Shown one piece after another: positions 28,119-38,700 of a DNA stretch of 64,000 bases. Every line of letters begins with the position of its first letter. Positions within the stretch are counted from its first letter, which is position 1. The stretch lies in NCBI RefSeq assembly GCF_014647255.1, contig NZ_BMOV01000007.1:1-64000 (forward strand). Direction: 5' to 3'. This DNA is from Iodidimonas muriae (lineage in GTDB: Bacteria > Pseudomonadota > Alphaproteobacteria > Sphingomonadales > Rhodothalassiaceae). The notes beneath the pieces are model-generated. The model did no database searches and had not been told where the DNA came from. It was given only the letters and a program-made list of their open reading frames with translations. Made by a program: the position numbers and the translations under genes.

Positions 28119-29615
28119 TCACATGGCCGCTTGGCTGGCCAGCCATAGCGCAAGCTCTGCTTTTTCCGCATCACTCATAAACAGGCCCCGCTTGGTTCTG
28201 CGCCATAAGATGTCTTCTGCCGTAACGGCCCATTCCTCTGACCGCAGATAAACGACTTCCGCCTCATAAAGCCCGGCACCGAAATCGCGGCCCATATCAG
28301 ACAAGGCGGATTTATCGCCCAGAAACCGCCAAACAAGCGTGCCATAACTGCGCACATAGCGCTGCGCGACATCCGCAGGCAGCCACGGGCAGCGCTCTTC
28401 GATTTCGGCACGCAATATGGCCTGTGTTTCAAAATCCCCACCGGGAAGCAAAGCGGTGGCGGTGGAAGACTCTGGCAAATTGGGAAATAGAGCCTCCAGC
28501 ATGTCCACTGCCGTGCTGGATAATTCGCGATAGGTGGTGATCTTGCCGCCAAACACCGACAATAATGCCGGCGCCCCATCGTCATGTTCAAAAGCCAGAT
28601 AATATTCCCGCGTCACCGCCGATGGATTGTCGCTCTCATCATCCAGCAAGGGCCGCACGCCGCTATAGCTCCACACGATATCGGAAACCGCCATTTGCTT
28701 TTTAAAATAGCGGTTGACCACCCCGATCAGATAGCTCCGTTCCGTATCGTCGATGGCGGCGTCTTCCGGGCAGCAAAAGATTTCCTGATCGGTGGTTCCA
28801 ATCAAGGTGAACATCCCTTCATAGGGGATGGCGAAGATCACCCGTCCATCATCATTTTGCAGGATATAGCATTGCGCCCCCTCAAACAGACGCGGCACCA
28901 CAATATGGCTGCCCTTTACCAGACGGATATGTTTGGGCGGTGTTTGGTGCAAACTATCTTCGATAAAACTTTGCACCCAAGGACCGGCAGCATTGACCAT
29001 AGCCCGTGCCTGAATCTCGGTTTTGGTGTCGTGCGCCTGATCATGCAGCACCGCTTGCCACAGATCGCCTTGCCGCACGGCCTGCACGCAACGGGTCCGG
29101 GTCAGGATGGTGGCCCCGTGTTCACGGGCGGCCATCGCATTCAGCACCACAAGCCGTGCATCATCCACCCAGCAATCGGAATATTCAAAGCCCTTTTTGA
29201 TCTCTGGCTTCAAGGGGCTATCAGGCCCAAAGCGCAGCCCTTTCGAGCCGGGAAGTGTCGCCCGCCGCGCCAGATGGTCATAAAGAAACAAGCCGATACG
29301 GATCATCCATGCCGGACGCAAAGACGGCAGATGTGGCAAGCGAAAGCGCATGGGCCAGATGATGTGCGGGGCGGCCTTCAAAAGCACTTCACGCTCGCGC
29401 AGGGATTTGGCCACAAGCCCGAAATCATAGTGCTCCAGATAGCGGATGCCGCCATGAATCAACTTGGAACTGGAAGATGATGTGGCACTGGCCAGATCGT
29501 CTTGCTCGCACAACAACACCGACAAACCCCGCCGGGCAGCATCGGCAGCGATGCCCGCGCCATTGACACCGCCCCCCACCACAAGAAGGTCAACAGTCTC
29601 CATGGATTTGTTCAT
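28119..29615 (-). CDS. glpD: Glycerol-3-phosphate dehydrogenase, FAD-dependent
   Basis: A 498-residue peripheral membrane flavoenzyme that oxidises glycerol-3-phosphate to dihydroxyacetone phosphate and feeds electrons to ubiquinone. The FAD-binding start is DLLVVGGGVNGAGIAADAAR, followed by the GlpD-specific SSSSKLIHGGIRYLEHYDF; FSVFGGKITTYRELS lies near the C-terminal part of the FAD domain. Length is normal. GCGGAGAAGG precedes the ATG at 29615; an ATG at 29603 is possible. It begins 37 bp after the YeiH gene and may share its transcript. No glpK, glpF or glpR is visible. Confidence 0.95.
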   Translation of the reverse strand: MNKSMETVDLLVVGGGVNGAGIAADAARRGLSVLLCEQDDLASATSSSSSKLIHGGIRYLEHYDFGLVAKSLREREVLLKAAPHIIWPMRFRLPHLPSLRPAWMIRIGLFLYDHLARRATLPGSKGLRFGPDSPLKPEIKKGFEYSDCWVDDARLVVLNAMAAREHGATILTRTRCVQAVRQGDLWQAVLHDQAHDTKTEIQARAMVNAAGPWVQSFIEDSLHQTPPKHIRLVKGSHIVVPRLFEGAQCYILQNDDGRVIFAIPYEGMFTLIGTTDQEIFCCPEDAAIDDTERSYLIGVVNRYFKKQMAVSDIVWSYSGVRPLLDDESDNPSAVTREYYLAFEHDDGAPALLSVFGGKITTYRELSSTAVDMLEALFPNLPESSTATALLPGGDFETQAILRAEIEERCPWLPADVAQRYVRSYGTLVWRFLGDKSALSDMGRDFGAGLYEAEVVYLRSEEWAVTAEDILWRRTKRGLFMSDAEKAELALWLASQAAM

Positions 29616-29652
29616 CCTTCTCCGCCCTTCATTCAGCCGCTTGGAAATAATT

Positions 29653-30654
29653 CTAGATCCAGACTACAGCCCCGATGGCACATCCCATAAGGAACACCGT
29701 TTGCCCCACCACCAACGCTAGATGGCGCGCGCCCAATGCTGTCATGGCCTTGATCGAGGTTTTCACCCCAAGTGCTGCGATAGCCGCCACAAGCAGCCAG
29801 CGCGATGCTTCTGTCATGGTTTCAGCCAGAACAACGGGCACGAATCCAAGGCTGTTCAAGGCTAAAATCACGCCAAAGGCAATGGCAAACCCCGGAACAG
29901 CCATGCGCCCCCTGCGGCCGGTGCCTTGATTGCGATAGGCAAAGGCAATGGCCAGAACCACAATCGGCAACAGGCTGACACGCAACATCTTCACATAAGT
30001 TGCCACATCGCCGGCTTCTTCGGAAACCGCATAGCCCGCCCCCACCACTTGGGCCACATCATGGATGGTCGCCCCCAGCAAAATCCCCATATCGGTATCC
30101 GACAGCCCCAATGCCGCAAACAGGATCGGATAAACGATCATGGCCATGGTAGAAAGCGTCGTCACCGCAATCACCGTAAACAGCGTGTCTTGCTCGCTGT
30201 CTTTTGGAGGTAACACGGCGGCAATGGCCAAGGCTGCAGACGCCCCGCAAATCGCCACCGCCCCACCGGTGAGAATACCCAAGCGCAGGCTGCGCCCCAT
30301 CAGCCGCGAAAACACCAGGCCAAAAAGAATGGTGCCAAGCACCAGAACCGGCACAGTGATCACCGGAGCAATGCCAAGGCTGGTGATCTGCCCCGCCGTT
30401 ACCCGTGCGCCCAAAAGCGCCACACCGATACGCAACAGCCGTTTGGCCGTAAAATCAATTCCGGCAATGCATTTTCCATCTTCTGCCAGAAAATGGAAGG
30501 CCATGCCCAACAACAAGGCAAACAACATCACCGGCGCGCCATAATGCTCGGATAAAAAGGTCGCCGCCGCCGCAATGGTGAAACACAGAGCCAAACCGGG
30601 CAAAAGCTGTTTGAAGCGATCCACGCCCCCGCCCATCGCGCCCGCCAGTTTCAT
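29653..30654 (-). CDS. YeiH/UPF0324 family membrane protein (putative sulfate exporter)
   Basis: A 333-residue protein with about ten hydrophobic helices. The family is recognised by KRLLRIGVALLGARVTAGQI, GGAVAICGASAALAIAAVLP and ILLGATIHDVAQVVGAGYAV. Members are annotated as putative sulfate exporters from limited genetics; the true substrate is uncertain. It is followed by glpD at 37 bp. The 270-bp region upstream, shared with the divergent acetate module, should hold its promoter. Confidence 0.9.
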   Translation of the reverse strand: MKLAGAMGGGVDRFKQLLPGLALCFTIAAAATFLSEHYGAPVMLFALLLGMAFHFLAEDGKCIAGIDFTAKRLLRIGVALLGARVTAGQITSLGIAPVITVPVLVLGTILFGLVFSRLMGRSLRLGILTGGAVAICGASAALAIAAVLPPKDSEQDTLFTVIAVTTLSTMAMIVYPILFAALGLSDTDMGILLGATIHDVAQVVGAGYAVSEEAGDVATYVKMLRVSLLPIVVLAIAFAYRNQGTGRRGRMAVPGFAIAFGVILALNSLGFVPVVLAETMTEASRWLLVAAIAALGVKTSIKAMTALGARHLALVVGQTVFLMGCAIGAVVWI

Positions 30655-30924
30655 CCATTCACCCCTTCCGGTTGTTTTCTGGGGTGGCCATGTCCTCTTG
30701 CCCCCAACAGTCCCACAGACTGACGATAAAATCGTTTTTTCTCAAGGCCAAAGCTGCGCCGCACACGCTCATTATAAATAAGGAGCCTCCTCAATGCCGG
30801 ACGTCAGAATAGCGTGATCCCTGTTCAGGGCCCAAACGAGAATATGGTTATGATTTTTTGATGTTGGTCATGGCTTTGGCCAAGGGTTTCTCTTTACGAT
30901 ACACTGTCGCCCAAGGAGGCTTCC

Positions 30925-32796
30925 GTGGAAATTGATGAAGTCATTTCTTTTCTAAAACGACATGCGCCCTTTGATGCCCAGTCGGCGGATCATATCGCCT
31001 CCCTCGCCCGCAAAATCGAGGTGCGCTATTTTCCGCGCGGAACGGTGATTATTGATGTCGGTAAAGAAAACCGGGCATTGAGTATCGTGCGATCTGGCGC
31101 GGTCGAGCTGCGATTGGGCGGAACGGACCTCAATCACCGATTGGGCGAAGGCGGTGTCTTTGGATATTTATCGCTCCTGCACCATGAACTCACCCGCAAT
31201 AAGGTGATCGCTCTGGAAGATTGCCTGATCTATCAGCTTCCCAAAGAGGATTTCCTGAAATGGCTGAAACATCATGAATCACTAAGGATATTTTTCGCCA
31301 AAGACGATGCCGAACGGCTGCACCGGGCGGTGGAAGGTCTGCACCGGACGGAAAATGGCTATGGCGATGCGGGAATGATTGCGGTGAAGCTTGAAACCCT
31401 GCTACGCCGCAAGGACGTGGTGACCGCAAGCCCGAACGACACGATCCGTGATGCGGCAAAGCGGATGGCGCAAGCGGATGTTTCCACTTTACCGATAACC
31501 CATCAGGGCAAGCTGGTGGGGATAATGACAGACAAGGATCTGCGCCGCCGTGTCCTGGGTCAGGAAATTCCTTTGGACGAGCCGGTGTCCAGCGTGATGA
31601 CACCCGATCCGATCACGATGACATTGGACGATGGCTTGCTGTCTGCGATGCTCGTTATGTCCCAGAAAAATATCCACCATTTTCCCATTGTCGATAGTGC
31701 AAACCAGATTGTCGGTGTGATCAGCTCCAGCGATCTGCTCAATCGCTTCGGCATGAATGCCCTTCAGGTGGTGGCAGAGATTAAAGCAGCCCCCGATGCC
31801 GCCACTGTCGCCATAGCGGCCCAGCGCGTGGGAGCGGTTTTAACCAATTTGATCGAATCCGGCGTTGATGCCGATCATATCGCGCGCTTCGTTTCCAATA
31901 TCGGAGAGACAACCCATCGTCAGTTGCTCAAATTGGCGGAAGACCAATTGGGGCCGCCTCCGGTTCCTTATGCTCTTGTTGTTTTCGGATCGCTTGCCCG
32001 CCAAGAACAAGCGGGCGGATCAGATCAGGACAACGGCTTTGTTCTTGATGATCGCTATAATCCTGCCGAGCACGCGCCCTATTTCGAGCAGCTTGCGACC
32101 CTTTTGTGCGACGGGCTGAACAGTGCAGGCTATATCTATTGCCCCGGCGATATTATGGCGACCAACGAGAAATGGCGGCAACCGCTGGCCGTCTGGAAAG
32201 ACCGTTACCGCAACTGGATCGAAAAACCCGATCCCGAAAATGTCCTCAACACCACGATTTTCTTCGACATGCGGTGTGTGGCCGGTGAAGAGGGGCTTGT
32301 GGATATTCTCCGTGCCCAAATTTTTGAATGGAGCAGCGCAAACAGGATTTTTCTGTCTTTCATCGCGCGGGCAGCATCGAACACAAAAGTCCCCTTGGGG
32401 TTTTTCCGCAATTTCCTTTTGCAACATGATGAAAAGGAAGGCCATGTGCTTGATCTGAAGCATCAGGCCATCGCACCGGTGGTGGACATTGCCCGCGTTT
32501 ATGCGCTCGCGCTTGGACTGGCAGATGTGAACAGCAAAGAGCGCCTGAAAATGGCGGTCGAGCGGGGAAGTCTGGGTCCGGAAGAAGCCTCTAACCTCAT
32601 TGATTGCTTTGAATTTATCCACAGCGTCCGCTTTCGGCACCAATCCAATCAGATCAAACGCGGCGAGCCCCTCACAAACAATCTTTCCCCCACGTCACTG
32701 TCCCGGTTCGAGCGGGAGCATCTGAAAGATGCATTCCGCATAATCCGTAATCATATGGACAGAATCAGTCGCACATATGCGGGTGGAATCCAGTGA
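30925..32796 (+). CDS. cNMP-binding/CBS/DUF294 nucleotidyltransferase-like protein
   Basis: A 623-residue soluble protein with four parts: a cyclic-nucleotide-binding-like domain (about 1-130), a CBS pair (about 150-280, ending VGVISSSDLLNRFG), a nucleotidyltransferase-fold domain (about 310-450, GS at 355-356 and D367-x-D369 in GGSDQDNGFV), and a DUF294 C-terminal substrate-binding domain. It resembles GlnD-type nucleotidyltransferases; the substrate is unknown. The start is GTG with AAGGAGG 6 bp upstream. It overlaps the next gene by 4 bp (GTGA) and heads the acetate-related module. In other Proteobacteria this pair stands beside the same symporter genes. Confidence 0.9.
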   Translation: MEIDEVISFLKRHAPFDAQSADHIASLARKIEVRYFPRGTVIIDVGKENRALSIVRSGAVELRLGGTDLNHRLGEGGVFGYLSLLHHELTRNKVIALEDCLIYQLPKEDFLKWLKHHESLRIFFAKDDAERLHRAVEGLHRTENGYGDAGMIAVKLETLLRRKDVVTASPNDTIRDAAKRMAQADVSTLPITHQGKLVGIMTDKDLRRRVLGQEIPLDEPVSSVMTPDPITMTLDDGLLSAMLVMSQKNIHHFPIVDSANQIVGVISSSDLLNRFGMNALQVVAEIKAAPDAATVAIAAQRVGAVLTNLIESGVDADHIARFVSNIGETTHRQLLKLAEDQLGPPPVPYALVVFGSLARQEQAGGSDQDNGFVLDDRYNPAEHAPYFEQLATLLCDGLNSAGYIYCPGDIMATNEKWRQPLAVWKDRYRNWIEKPDPENVLNTTIFFDMRCVAGEEGLVDILRAQIFEWSSANRIFLSFIARAASNTKVPLGFFRNFLLQHDEKEGHVLDLKHQAIAPVVDIARVYALALGLADVNSKERLKMAVERGSLGPEEASNLIDCFEFIHSVRFRHQSNQIKRGEPLTNNLSPTSLSRFEREHLKDAFRIIRNHMDRISRTYAGGIQ

Positions 32797-33485
32797 AGCT
32801 GGATTGGCAAAACTGGTTTTATAAAAAGCATTTTGCGCAGCATTGGGAGCGCGCAAAAAAGGCGGCAAAATCCACGCCCATGGACCATTATTATGATGCC
32901 CTATTGCCAGAGGACATGTTGCTTGATGACACGCCGCTGGTGGCGCTTGATTTTGAAAGTGACGGGCTGAAAAAAGACGCCCAGTTGCTGGAAGCCGGCT
33001 GGGTACGCATCATTGATCGGGCGGTAAAGCTGAAAACGGCGCAGCAGCTCCGAATTCAGGCAGGAAGCCGGTTACAGGAAGCCGCTGTCATCATTCACCG
33101 CATTACCGACGATGCCGCAGCAAAAGGACAACAGGAAGCAGATGTTCTGGCCTTGCTGCTGGAAACGCTAAAAGGATCTGCGATCGTTGCTCATGGGGCA
33201 GCGGTCGAGCATGCATTTCTGAATACCGCCTGTTTGCGCAATTTTGGCGTTCCCTTTGTCGGGCGGTTTATTTGCACCATGCACCTTGAGAAACGGTGGT
33301 TCCCGAAACAGCGAACAGCCGATGGCCTGCGTCTGGGCAAATTGCGCGCGCAATATGGTCTCCCTTCATACCGCGCCCATGATGGCCTGACCGATGCCAT
33401 TGCTTGTGGTGAATTGTTTCTTGCCCAATGCGCGCGCCGCAAAGTTGAAAATCTGTTGCTCAAAGACGTTCTTATGAAGGGCTAA
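32793..33485 (+). CDS. DnaQ-like 3'-5' exonuclease
   Basis: A 230-residue DEDD-family exonuclease related to the DNA polymerase III epsilon subunit. Exo I is VALDFESDGL (D-x-E), Exo II region is AIVAHGAAVEHAFLNT, and Exo III is YRAHDGLTDAIA (H-x4-D, DEDDh type). It is translationally coupled to the DUF294 gene by the GTGA overlap, and 120 bp precede the DUF4212 gene. The role is unknown: it could trim RNA or small nucleotides rather than act in replication. Confidence 0.88.
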   Translation: MKLDWQNWFYKKHFAQHWERAKKAAKSTPMDHYYDALLPEDMLLDDTPLVALDFESDGLKKDAQLLEAGWVRIIDRAVKLKTAQQLRIQAGSRLQEAAVIIHRITDDAAAKGQQEADVLALLLETLKGSAIVAHGAAVEHAFLNTACLRNFGVPFVGRFICTMHLEKRWFPKQRTADGLRLGKLRAQYGLPSYRAHDGLTDAIACGELFLAQCARRKVENLLLKDVLMKG

Positions 33486-33605
33486 AGCCTTCTTCATGCG
33501 CATATTAGACGAAAGTCGCTCTATGAAATTTCTCTATCCTCTTTAGCCTCATAAGAGACTGGCCAGAACCCGGCCATGATGTGAAGCAAGATAGGGGAGG
33601 ATCGC

Positions 33606-33917
33606 ATGACGGACAATGACACACCCATGCCGGAACCGAATGGTCATCCGGACCAGGGCAATGAAACCAATGCAAATGAAAAGGCCTATTGGTCAGAAAA
33701 TATTAGGCTGCTTTGGACACTCATGGCGGTCTGGTTCGTCGTCTCATTCGGCGCAGGCATCCTGTTCCGCGGCTTTCTCGATCAGTTCTCGCTTGGCGGT
33801 TACCCTCTGGGCTTCTGGTTTGCCCAACAGGGATCCATCTACGTCTTCGTCCTTCTCATTTTCTACTACACTTGGAAAATGAAGAGGATCGAACGCAAAT
33901 ATGATCTCGATGATTGA
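33606..33917 (+). CDS. DUF4212 small subunit of a sodium:solute symporter
   Basis: A 103-residue protein with an acidic, disordered N terminus (1-25) and two TM helices (about 35-57 and 72-92), the pattern of DUF4212, with the conserved YWSENIRLLWTLMAVWFVVS and FWFAQQGSIYVFVLLIFYY. In this family it is always next to, and believed to be required by, the large symporter that follows. AGGGGAGG stands upstream of the ATG. It parallels the YjcH-ActP pair of enterics. Confidence 0.9.
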   Translation: MTDNDTPMPEPNGHPDQGNETNANEKAYWSENIRLLWTLMAVWFVVSFGAGILFRGFLDQFSLGGYPLGFWFAQQGSIYVFVLLIFYYTWKMKRIERKYDLDD

Positions 33918-33928
33918 GGGACGCTGAC

Positions 33929-35704
33929 ATGAGCACGCAAACATTAATCTATCTTTTCGTCGGCCTCTCTTTCTCTCTCTATATCGGCATTGCGATATGG
34001 ACGCGGGCCGGATCAACCAAAGAATTTTATATTGCTGGCGGCGGGGTACACCCGATCTTTAATGGTATGGCAACGGCGGCTGACTGGATGTCGGCGGCCA
34101 GCTTTATCTCGATGGCGGGGATCATCGCCTTCGCCGGTTATGATGGCTCGGTCTATTTGATGGGCTGGACCGGCGGCTATGTGGTGCTGGCGCTCTTGCT
34201 TGCGCCCTATCTGCGCAAATTCGGGCAATTTACGGTGCCCGATTTTATCGGCACACGGTATTATTCAAAAACAGCGCGCGTGGTTGCGGTTATCTGCCTG
34301 ATCTTTATCAGTTTCACCTATATCGCAGGGCAGATGCGCGGTGTCGGGATCGTCTTTTCCCGCTTTCTCGATGTACCGATTACCCTTGGCGTGATCATCG
34401 GAATGGCGATCGTATTCTTTTACGCTGTGCTCGGCGGGATGAAGGGCGTCACCTATACGCAGGTCGCACAATATTGCGTGCTTATCTTTGCCTATATGGT
34501 GCCCGCATTTTTCATCAGCTTTCTGATTACCGGCAATCCGATCCCCCAATTGGGGCTGGGATCGACGGTCAATGATGGCTCTGGATTATACGTGCTGCAA
34601 AAACTTGATCTGGTGCTCCAGGATATGGGCTTTGGTGCCTATACCGATGGCTCCAAATCAATGATCGATGTGTTCTGCATCACGGCCGCTTTGATGGTCG
34701 GCACCGCTGGGTTGCCGCATGTGATTGTACGGTTTTTCACCGTTCCCAAGGCATCGGATGCCCGTAAATCGGCAGGCTGGGCCCTGATCTTCATTGCGCT
34801 GCTTTATACCACGGCCCCTGCGATTGGCGCATTTGCGCGGATCAACTTCGTCGAAACGGTCGATCAGACCGCCTATGCAGAAGCGCCGGAATGGTTCAAA
34901 AACTGGGAAACCAATGACCTGATTGCCTGGGTCGATAAAAATGACGATGGCAAGATGGAATACCGGTCCGGCGATGCCTTTGCCGGCAGCCCCGACTTTA
35001 CCGGCGAAACCGGCAAAAGCGGAGAACGCTTGATTGCCAACGAGATCAATACAGCAAGCGAGAATGAGGTCTATGTCGATAAGGACATCATGGTGCTCGC
35101 CAATCCGGAAATTGCGAATCTTCCCGGTTGGGTCATCGCTTTGGTGGCAGCCGGTGGCCTGGCCGCAGCGCTATCGACAGCAGCAGGTTTGTTGTTGGTG
35201 ATTTCATCCTCGATCAGCCATGATTTGCTAAAGCAAACCTTCCGTCCGAAAATTACCGAAAAAGGCGAGCTGATGGCTGCGCGTATTGCAGCAACGGCGG
35301 CCATCGTCGTGGCGGGGTATCTCGGCATCTATCCTCCGGGCTGGGTGGCTCAGGTGGTGGCCTTTGCCTTTGGTCTGGCGGCAGCATCGCTCTTCCCGGC
35401 CATCTTCATGGGGATCTTTTGGAAATCCATGAACAAGGAAGGCGCGATTGCCGGCATGATCAGCGGGCTGGTGTTTACCTTCTCCTACATCGCCTATTTC
35501 AAGCTGATCTCTCCGGAAACCAATATTGCCGCCAATTGGCTGTTTGGTATCTCTCCAGAGGGTGTTGGGGTCATAGGGATGATCATCAATTTCGCTGTCG
35601 CAATTGGTGTATCGAAAATGACAGCCTCACCGCCACTGGAAGTGCTCAAGATGATCGACTCGATCCGCGTCCCACGCGGTGCCGGAGATGCGTCTGTGCA
35701 CTAG
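33929..35704 (+). CDS. Sodium:solute symporter, VC_2705 type (acetate/short-chain carboxylate)
   Basis: A 591-residue SLC5-type transporter with about 13 hydrophobic helices. Recognised by AADWMSAASFISMAGIIAF and by FGLAAASLFPAIFMGIFWKS. A hydrophilic insertion before a late helix (about 320-390) contains D336-K-N-D-D-G-K-M-E-Y, an EF-hand-like loop. The ATG at 33929 follows TTGAGG and begins 12 bp after the DUF4212 gene; a TTG at 33914 is less likely. Its position between DUF4212 and CrbS, near acs, supports acetate or a similar carboxylate as substrate. A strong terminator follows at 35722. Confidence 0.92.
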   Translation: MSTQTLIYLFVGLSFSLYIGIAIWTRAGSTKEFYIAGGGVHPIFNGMATAADWMSAASFISMAGIIAFAGYDGSVYLMGWTGGYVVLALLLAPYLRKFGQFTVPDFIGTRYYSKTARVVAVICLIFISFTYIAGQMRGVGIVFSRFLDVPITLGVIIGMAIVFFYAVLGGMKGVTYTQVAQYCVLIFAYMVPAFFISFLITGNPIPQLGLGSTVNDGSGLYVLQKLDLVLQDMGFGAYTDGSKSMIDVFCITAALMVGTAGLPHVIVRFFTVPKASDARKSAGWALIFIALLYTTAPAIGAFARINFVETVDQTAYAEAPEWFKNWETNDLIAWVDKNDDGKMEYRSGDAFAGSPDFTGETGKSGERLIANEINTASENEVYVDKDIMVLANPEIANLPGWVIALVAAGGLAAALSTAAGLLLVISSSISHDLLKQTFRPKITEKGELMAARIAATAAIVVAGYLGIYPPGWVAQVVAFAFGLAAASLFPAIFMGIFWKSMNKEGAIAGMISGLVFTFSYIAYFKLISPETNIAANWLFGISPEGVGVIGMIINFAVAIGVSKMTASPPLEVLKMIDSIRVPRGAGDASVH

Positions 35705-35721
35705 AGCTCTAACATATCGGG

Positions 35722-35755
35722 AAAAAGGGCAGCGCTTGGCGTTGCCCTTTTTTTT
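35722..35755 (+). terminator. Rho-independent terminator after the symporter gene
   Basis: A 14-bp stem (AAAAAGGGCAGCGC / GCGTTGCCCTTTTT with one G-U) and a 3-nt loop merge into a run of eight T. It separates the symporter operon from crbS, so crbS is likely expressed at a lower, partly independent level. Confidence 0.9.
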
Positions 35756-35781
35756 GCTTAAAAAGAAGTGGGGAGAACAAA

Positions 35782-38700
35782 ATGATCTTGTGGATCGCGC
35801 TCACCACTTCGGTGCTCTATGCCGCTGGCCTCTTCTGGCTTGCGCTAAAGGGAGATAGTGGGCGCTTTCCTTTGGGGCCGCGTGCACAATCGTGCATTTA
35901 CGGGCTTTCTCTCGGTGTTTATTGCACCAGTTGGACATTCTACAGCGCCGTGGGAACCGCCGTGTCCAATGGCTGGCATTTTCTGCCAATCTATCTGGGG
36001 CCGATCTTATTGTTCACCATCGGCTATGGTCTGGTCTCACGCATCTTGCAACTGGGCAAAGCGCAGCACACCACCTCGATCGCCGACTTTCTATCGACCC
36101 GATACGGCAAAAGCGGTTCGGTGGCCGCTCTGATCACGATCATCGCCACCATCGGAATTTTGCCCTATGTCGCCTTGCAATTAAAATCCGTCGGCCAGAC
36201 CTTGTCGGCGCTCTCACCCAATATTGGTGGGGTGATCCATTCCGAAGGTGTGGTGTTGGGCGTGGCCGTTGTCATGGCCATGTTCGCCATATTGTTCGGT
36301 GCCCGGCAGGTTGATCTTACCCAACATAACAGGGGGCTGGTGCTTACCATTGCGGTCGAGGCCATTGTGAAAATGTTCGCCCTGCTCGCTATCACCATGT
36401 TCGTGATTCTCATACTAGCGGGAACAGATACCGCACAAATCAATACTGCACGCAGCTTTGGCGAGATTTTCAAAGTGGAGCAGTTTGATGCCCGCTTTGT
36501 CGTATTGACGTTCATATCTGCCTGTGCGGCCTTATGTTTGCCGCGGCAATTCCATATGACGATCGTCGAGGCACAAAAAGATCGCCCCGACCGGCTGATG
36601 CGCTTTGTCTTTCCAGCCTATCTTGTTGTCATTGCCCTTGTTGTTTTCCCGATAACCATTGGCGGGACATCGATATTATCGGCGGGCCAGACAAGCCCCG
36701 ATATGCTGATGCTTGCCCTTCCGCTAAGCACAGGGGCCGATTGGCTGGCCATACTGGTCTTCATTGGCGGATTTTCGGCGGCCACCGGCATGGTGATTGT
36801 GACCACCGTGGCGCTTTCCGGCATGATCACCAATGACCTGATTATTCCGCTCTTCTACCGCCGCCGGATCAATCACGCCAGATTAAGCCAATCGCTGCTA
36901 TGGATCCGGCGTCTGACCATCATCGGTGTGCTGTTCTTCGCCTATCTTTATTCCCGCACGATCGACAGCACCGAGACACTGGCAGGCGTAGGCATCATCT
37001 CTTTTGCAGCCGTGTCGCAATTCGCTCCGGCGCTTATTGGCGGACTGTTCTGGAAAACGGGCAATCGAAAAGGGGTCAATGCGGGGCTTTCATTGGGATT
37101 TGCCGCCTGGCTGGCCCTATTGATCATACCAACCTATCTGGACACATATCCGGTTTTCCAGATTGCCGATGATATGCTGGTATCGGCTGTGATTATCAGC
37201 CTGTCCCTTAATATCGCCGCCTATATCATCGTCTCCATAAACACACAGGCCAATATCATCGACAAGGCGCAGTCGGCCGCCTTTGTCAGCATGGAATATC
37301 GTACGATTGGCAGCGACCGTGCGCTGAAAAAAATGCGTGTGGCGGATTATCGTCTGCTATTGCGGCAATTTGTAGGGGACGAGCGCAGTCGCGCCGCGAT
37401 GAAGCAGCTCGGTGCGCAGCTTAATGGCCGCACCTACACCGATTTGGATGTTGCAGATGATGCCCTGATCGAAATGGTCGAACGGCAGCTTTCCGGCGTG
37501 CTTGGTGCATCATCGGCAAGGGCGATTATCGGGTCCACCATGGAAGGCGACCCCATACCATTGGAACAAGTTGTTGCAATGTTTGATGAAACGTCGCAAC
37601 GCTTGCAGTTTAGCGGAGAATTATTGCAAACGGCGATCGAGAATATCGATCAGGGCGTTGCCGTTGTCGACAATGATATGCGGCTGGTGGCCTGGAACAG
37701 CCGCTATGTGGAGATGTTTGATCTGAGCGCTGATCTGATCGTCGTCGGGCGTTCGATTGCTGACCTGATCGGCCACAATTTGCGCCGCAACGGTTTGGAT
37801 GAAAATCAAATAGAAGCGGAAGTCTCGAAACGGCTCAATCATATGCGGGCTGGCCGTAAACATGGCCAGGAGCGCGAACAGGCAGATGGCCGGATATTGC
37901 GTATATTGGGAAACCCGACCGCAACCGGCGGTTATGTGACCAGCTATACCGATATCACCGCAGACCGGCGCTCCGGGCGGGCATTGGAGGCAAAGGTTGC
38001 CGAACGCACCCGACAGCTGACCGAAGTGAATAGTGCGCTGGAAAAGGCAACCCGCTCGAAAACCCGTTTTCTGGCAGCCGCCAGCCATGATCTCGTCCAG
38101 CCACTGAACGCCGCAAGACTCTTCACATCGGCTCTCCATGAAGAAATCGGGAACAAACTGCCCAAGGCGAAAAAGCTGGCGAACGATATTGACCGGTCCA
38201 TTGAAATGGCGGACCGACTGTTACGCGCCTTGCTTGACATATCCAAGCTGGATGGGGGCGGTCTGCAACCTGAAATTACCATTTTCCCATTGGCCCCCAT
38301 ATTCGATGATCTGCGTTCGGAATTTTACCGGGCCACCCAGAAAAAGGGGCTCACCCTGAATGTGCAGATGACGGATATCTGGGTTGAAACGGACCGTAAT
38401 CTGCTCCTGAGCGTTCTCCAGAATCTGGTTTCCAATGCTGTGCGTTATACCGAAACGGGATCGGTTTCACTTGGGGTGGAAAACGAGTCCGGCAAAGCGC
38501 ATATTCGGATCGACGATACGGGACCCGGCATCGATCCCAAGCACCATCAACGTATTTTTGAAGAATTCCAGCAAGTCGGCACCCAAACCAAAAGGGAAGG
38601 CGCGGGATTGGGTTTGTCCATATCCCAGCGGATTGCCCGCTTGCTCGAAACCGAGATTACGGTGGTCTCGGCTCTTGGGGAGGGAAGCCGTTTCTCGCTC

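Noticed and set aside
33560-33576. Inverted repeat TGGCC-N7-GGCCA before the DUF4212 gene as a second CrbR site
   Set aside because: Arms and spacer length differ from the acs-porin site, so the two cannot be joined into one motif with confidence.
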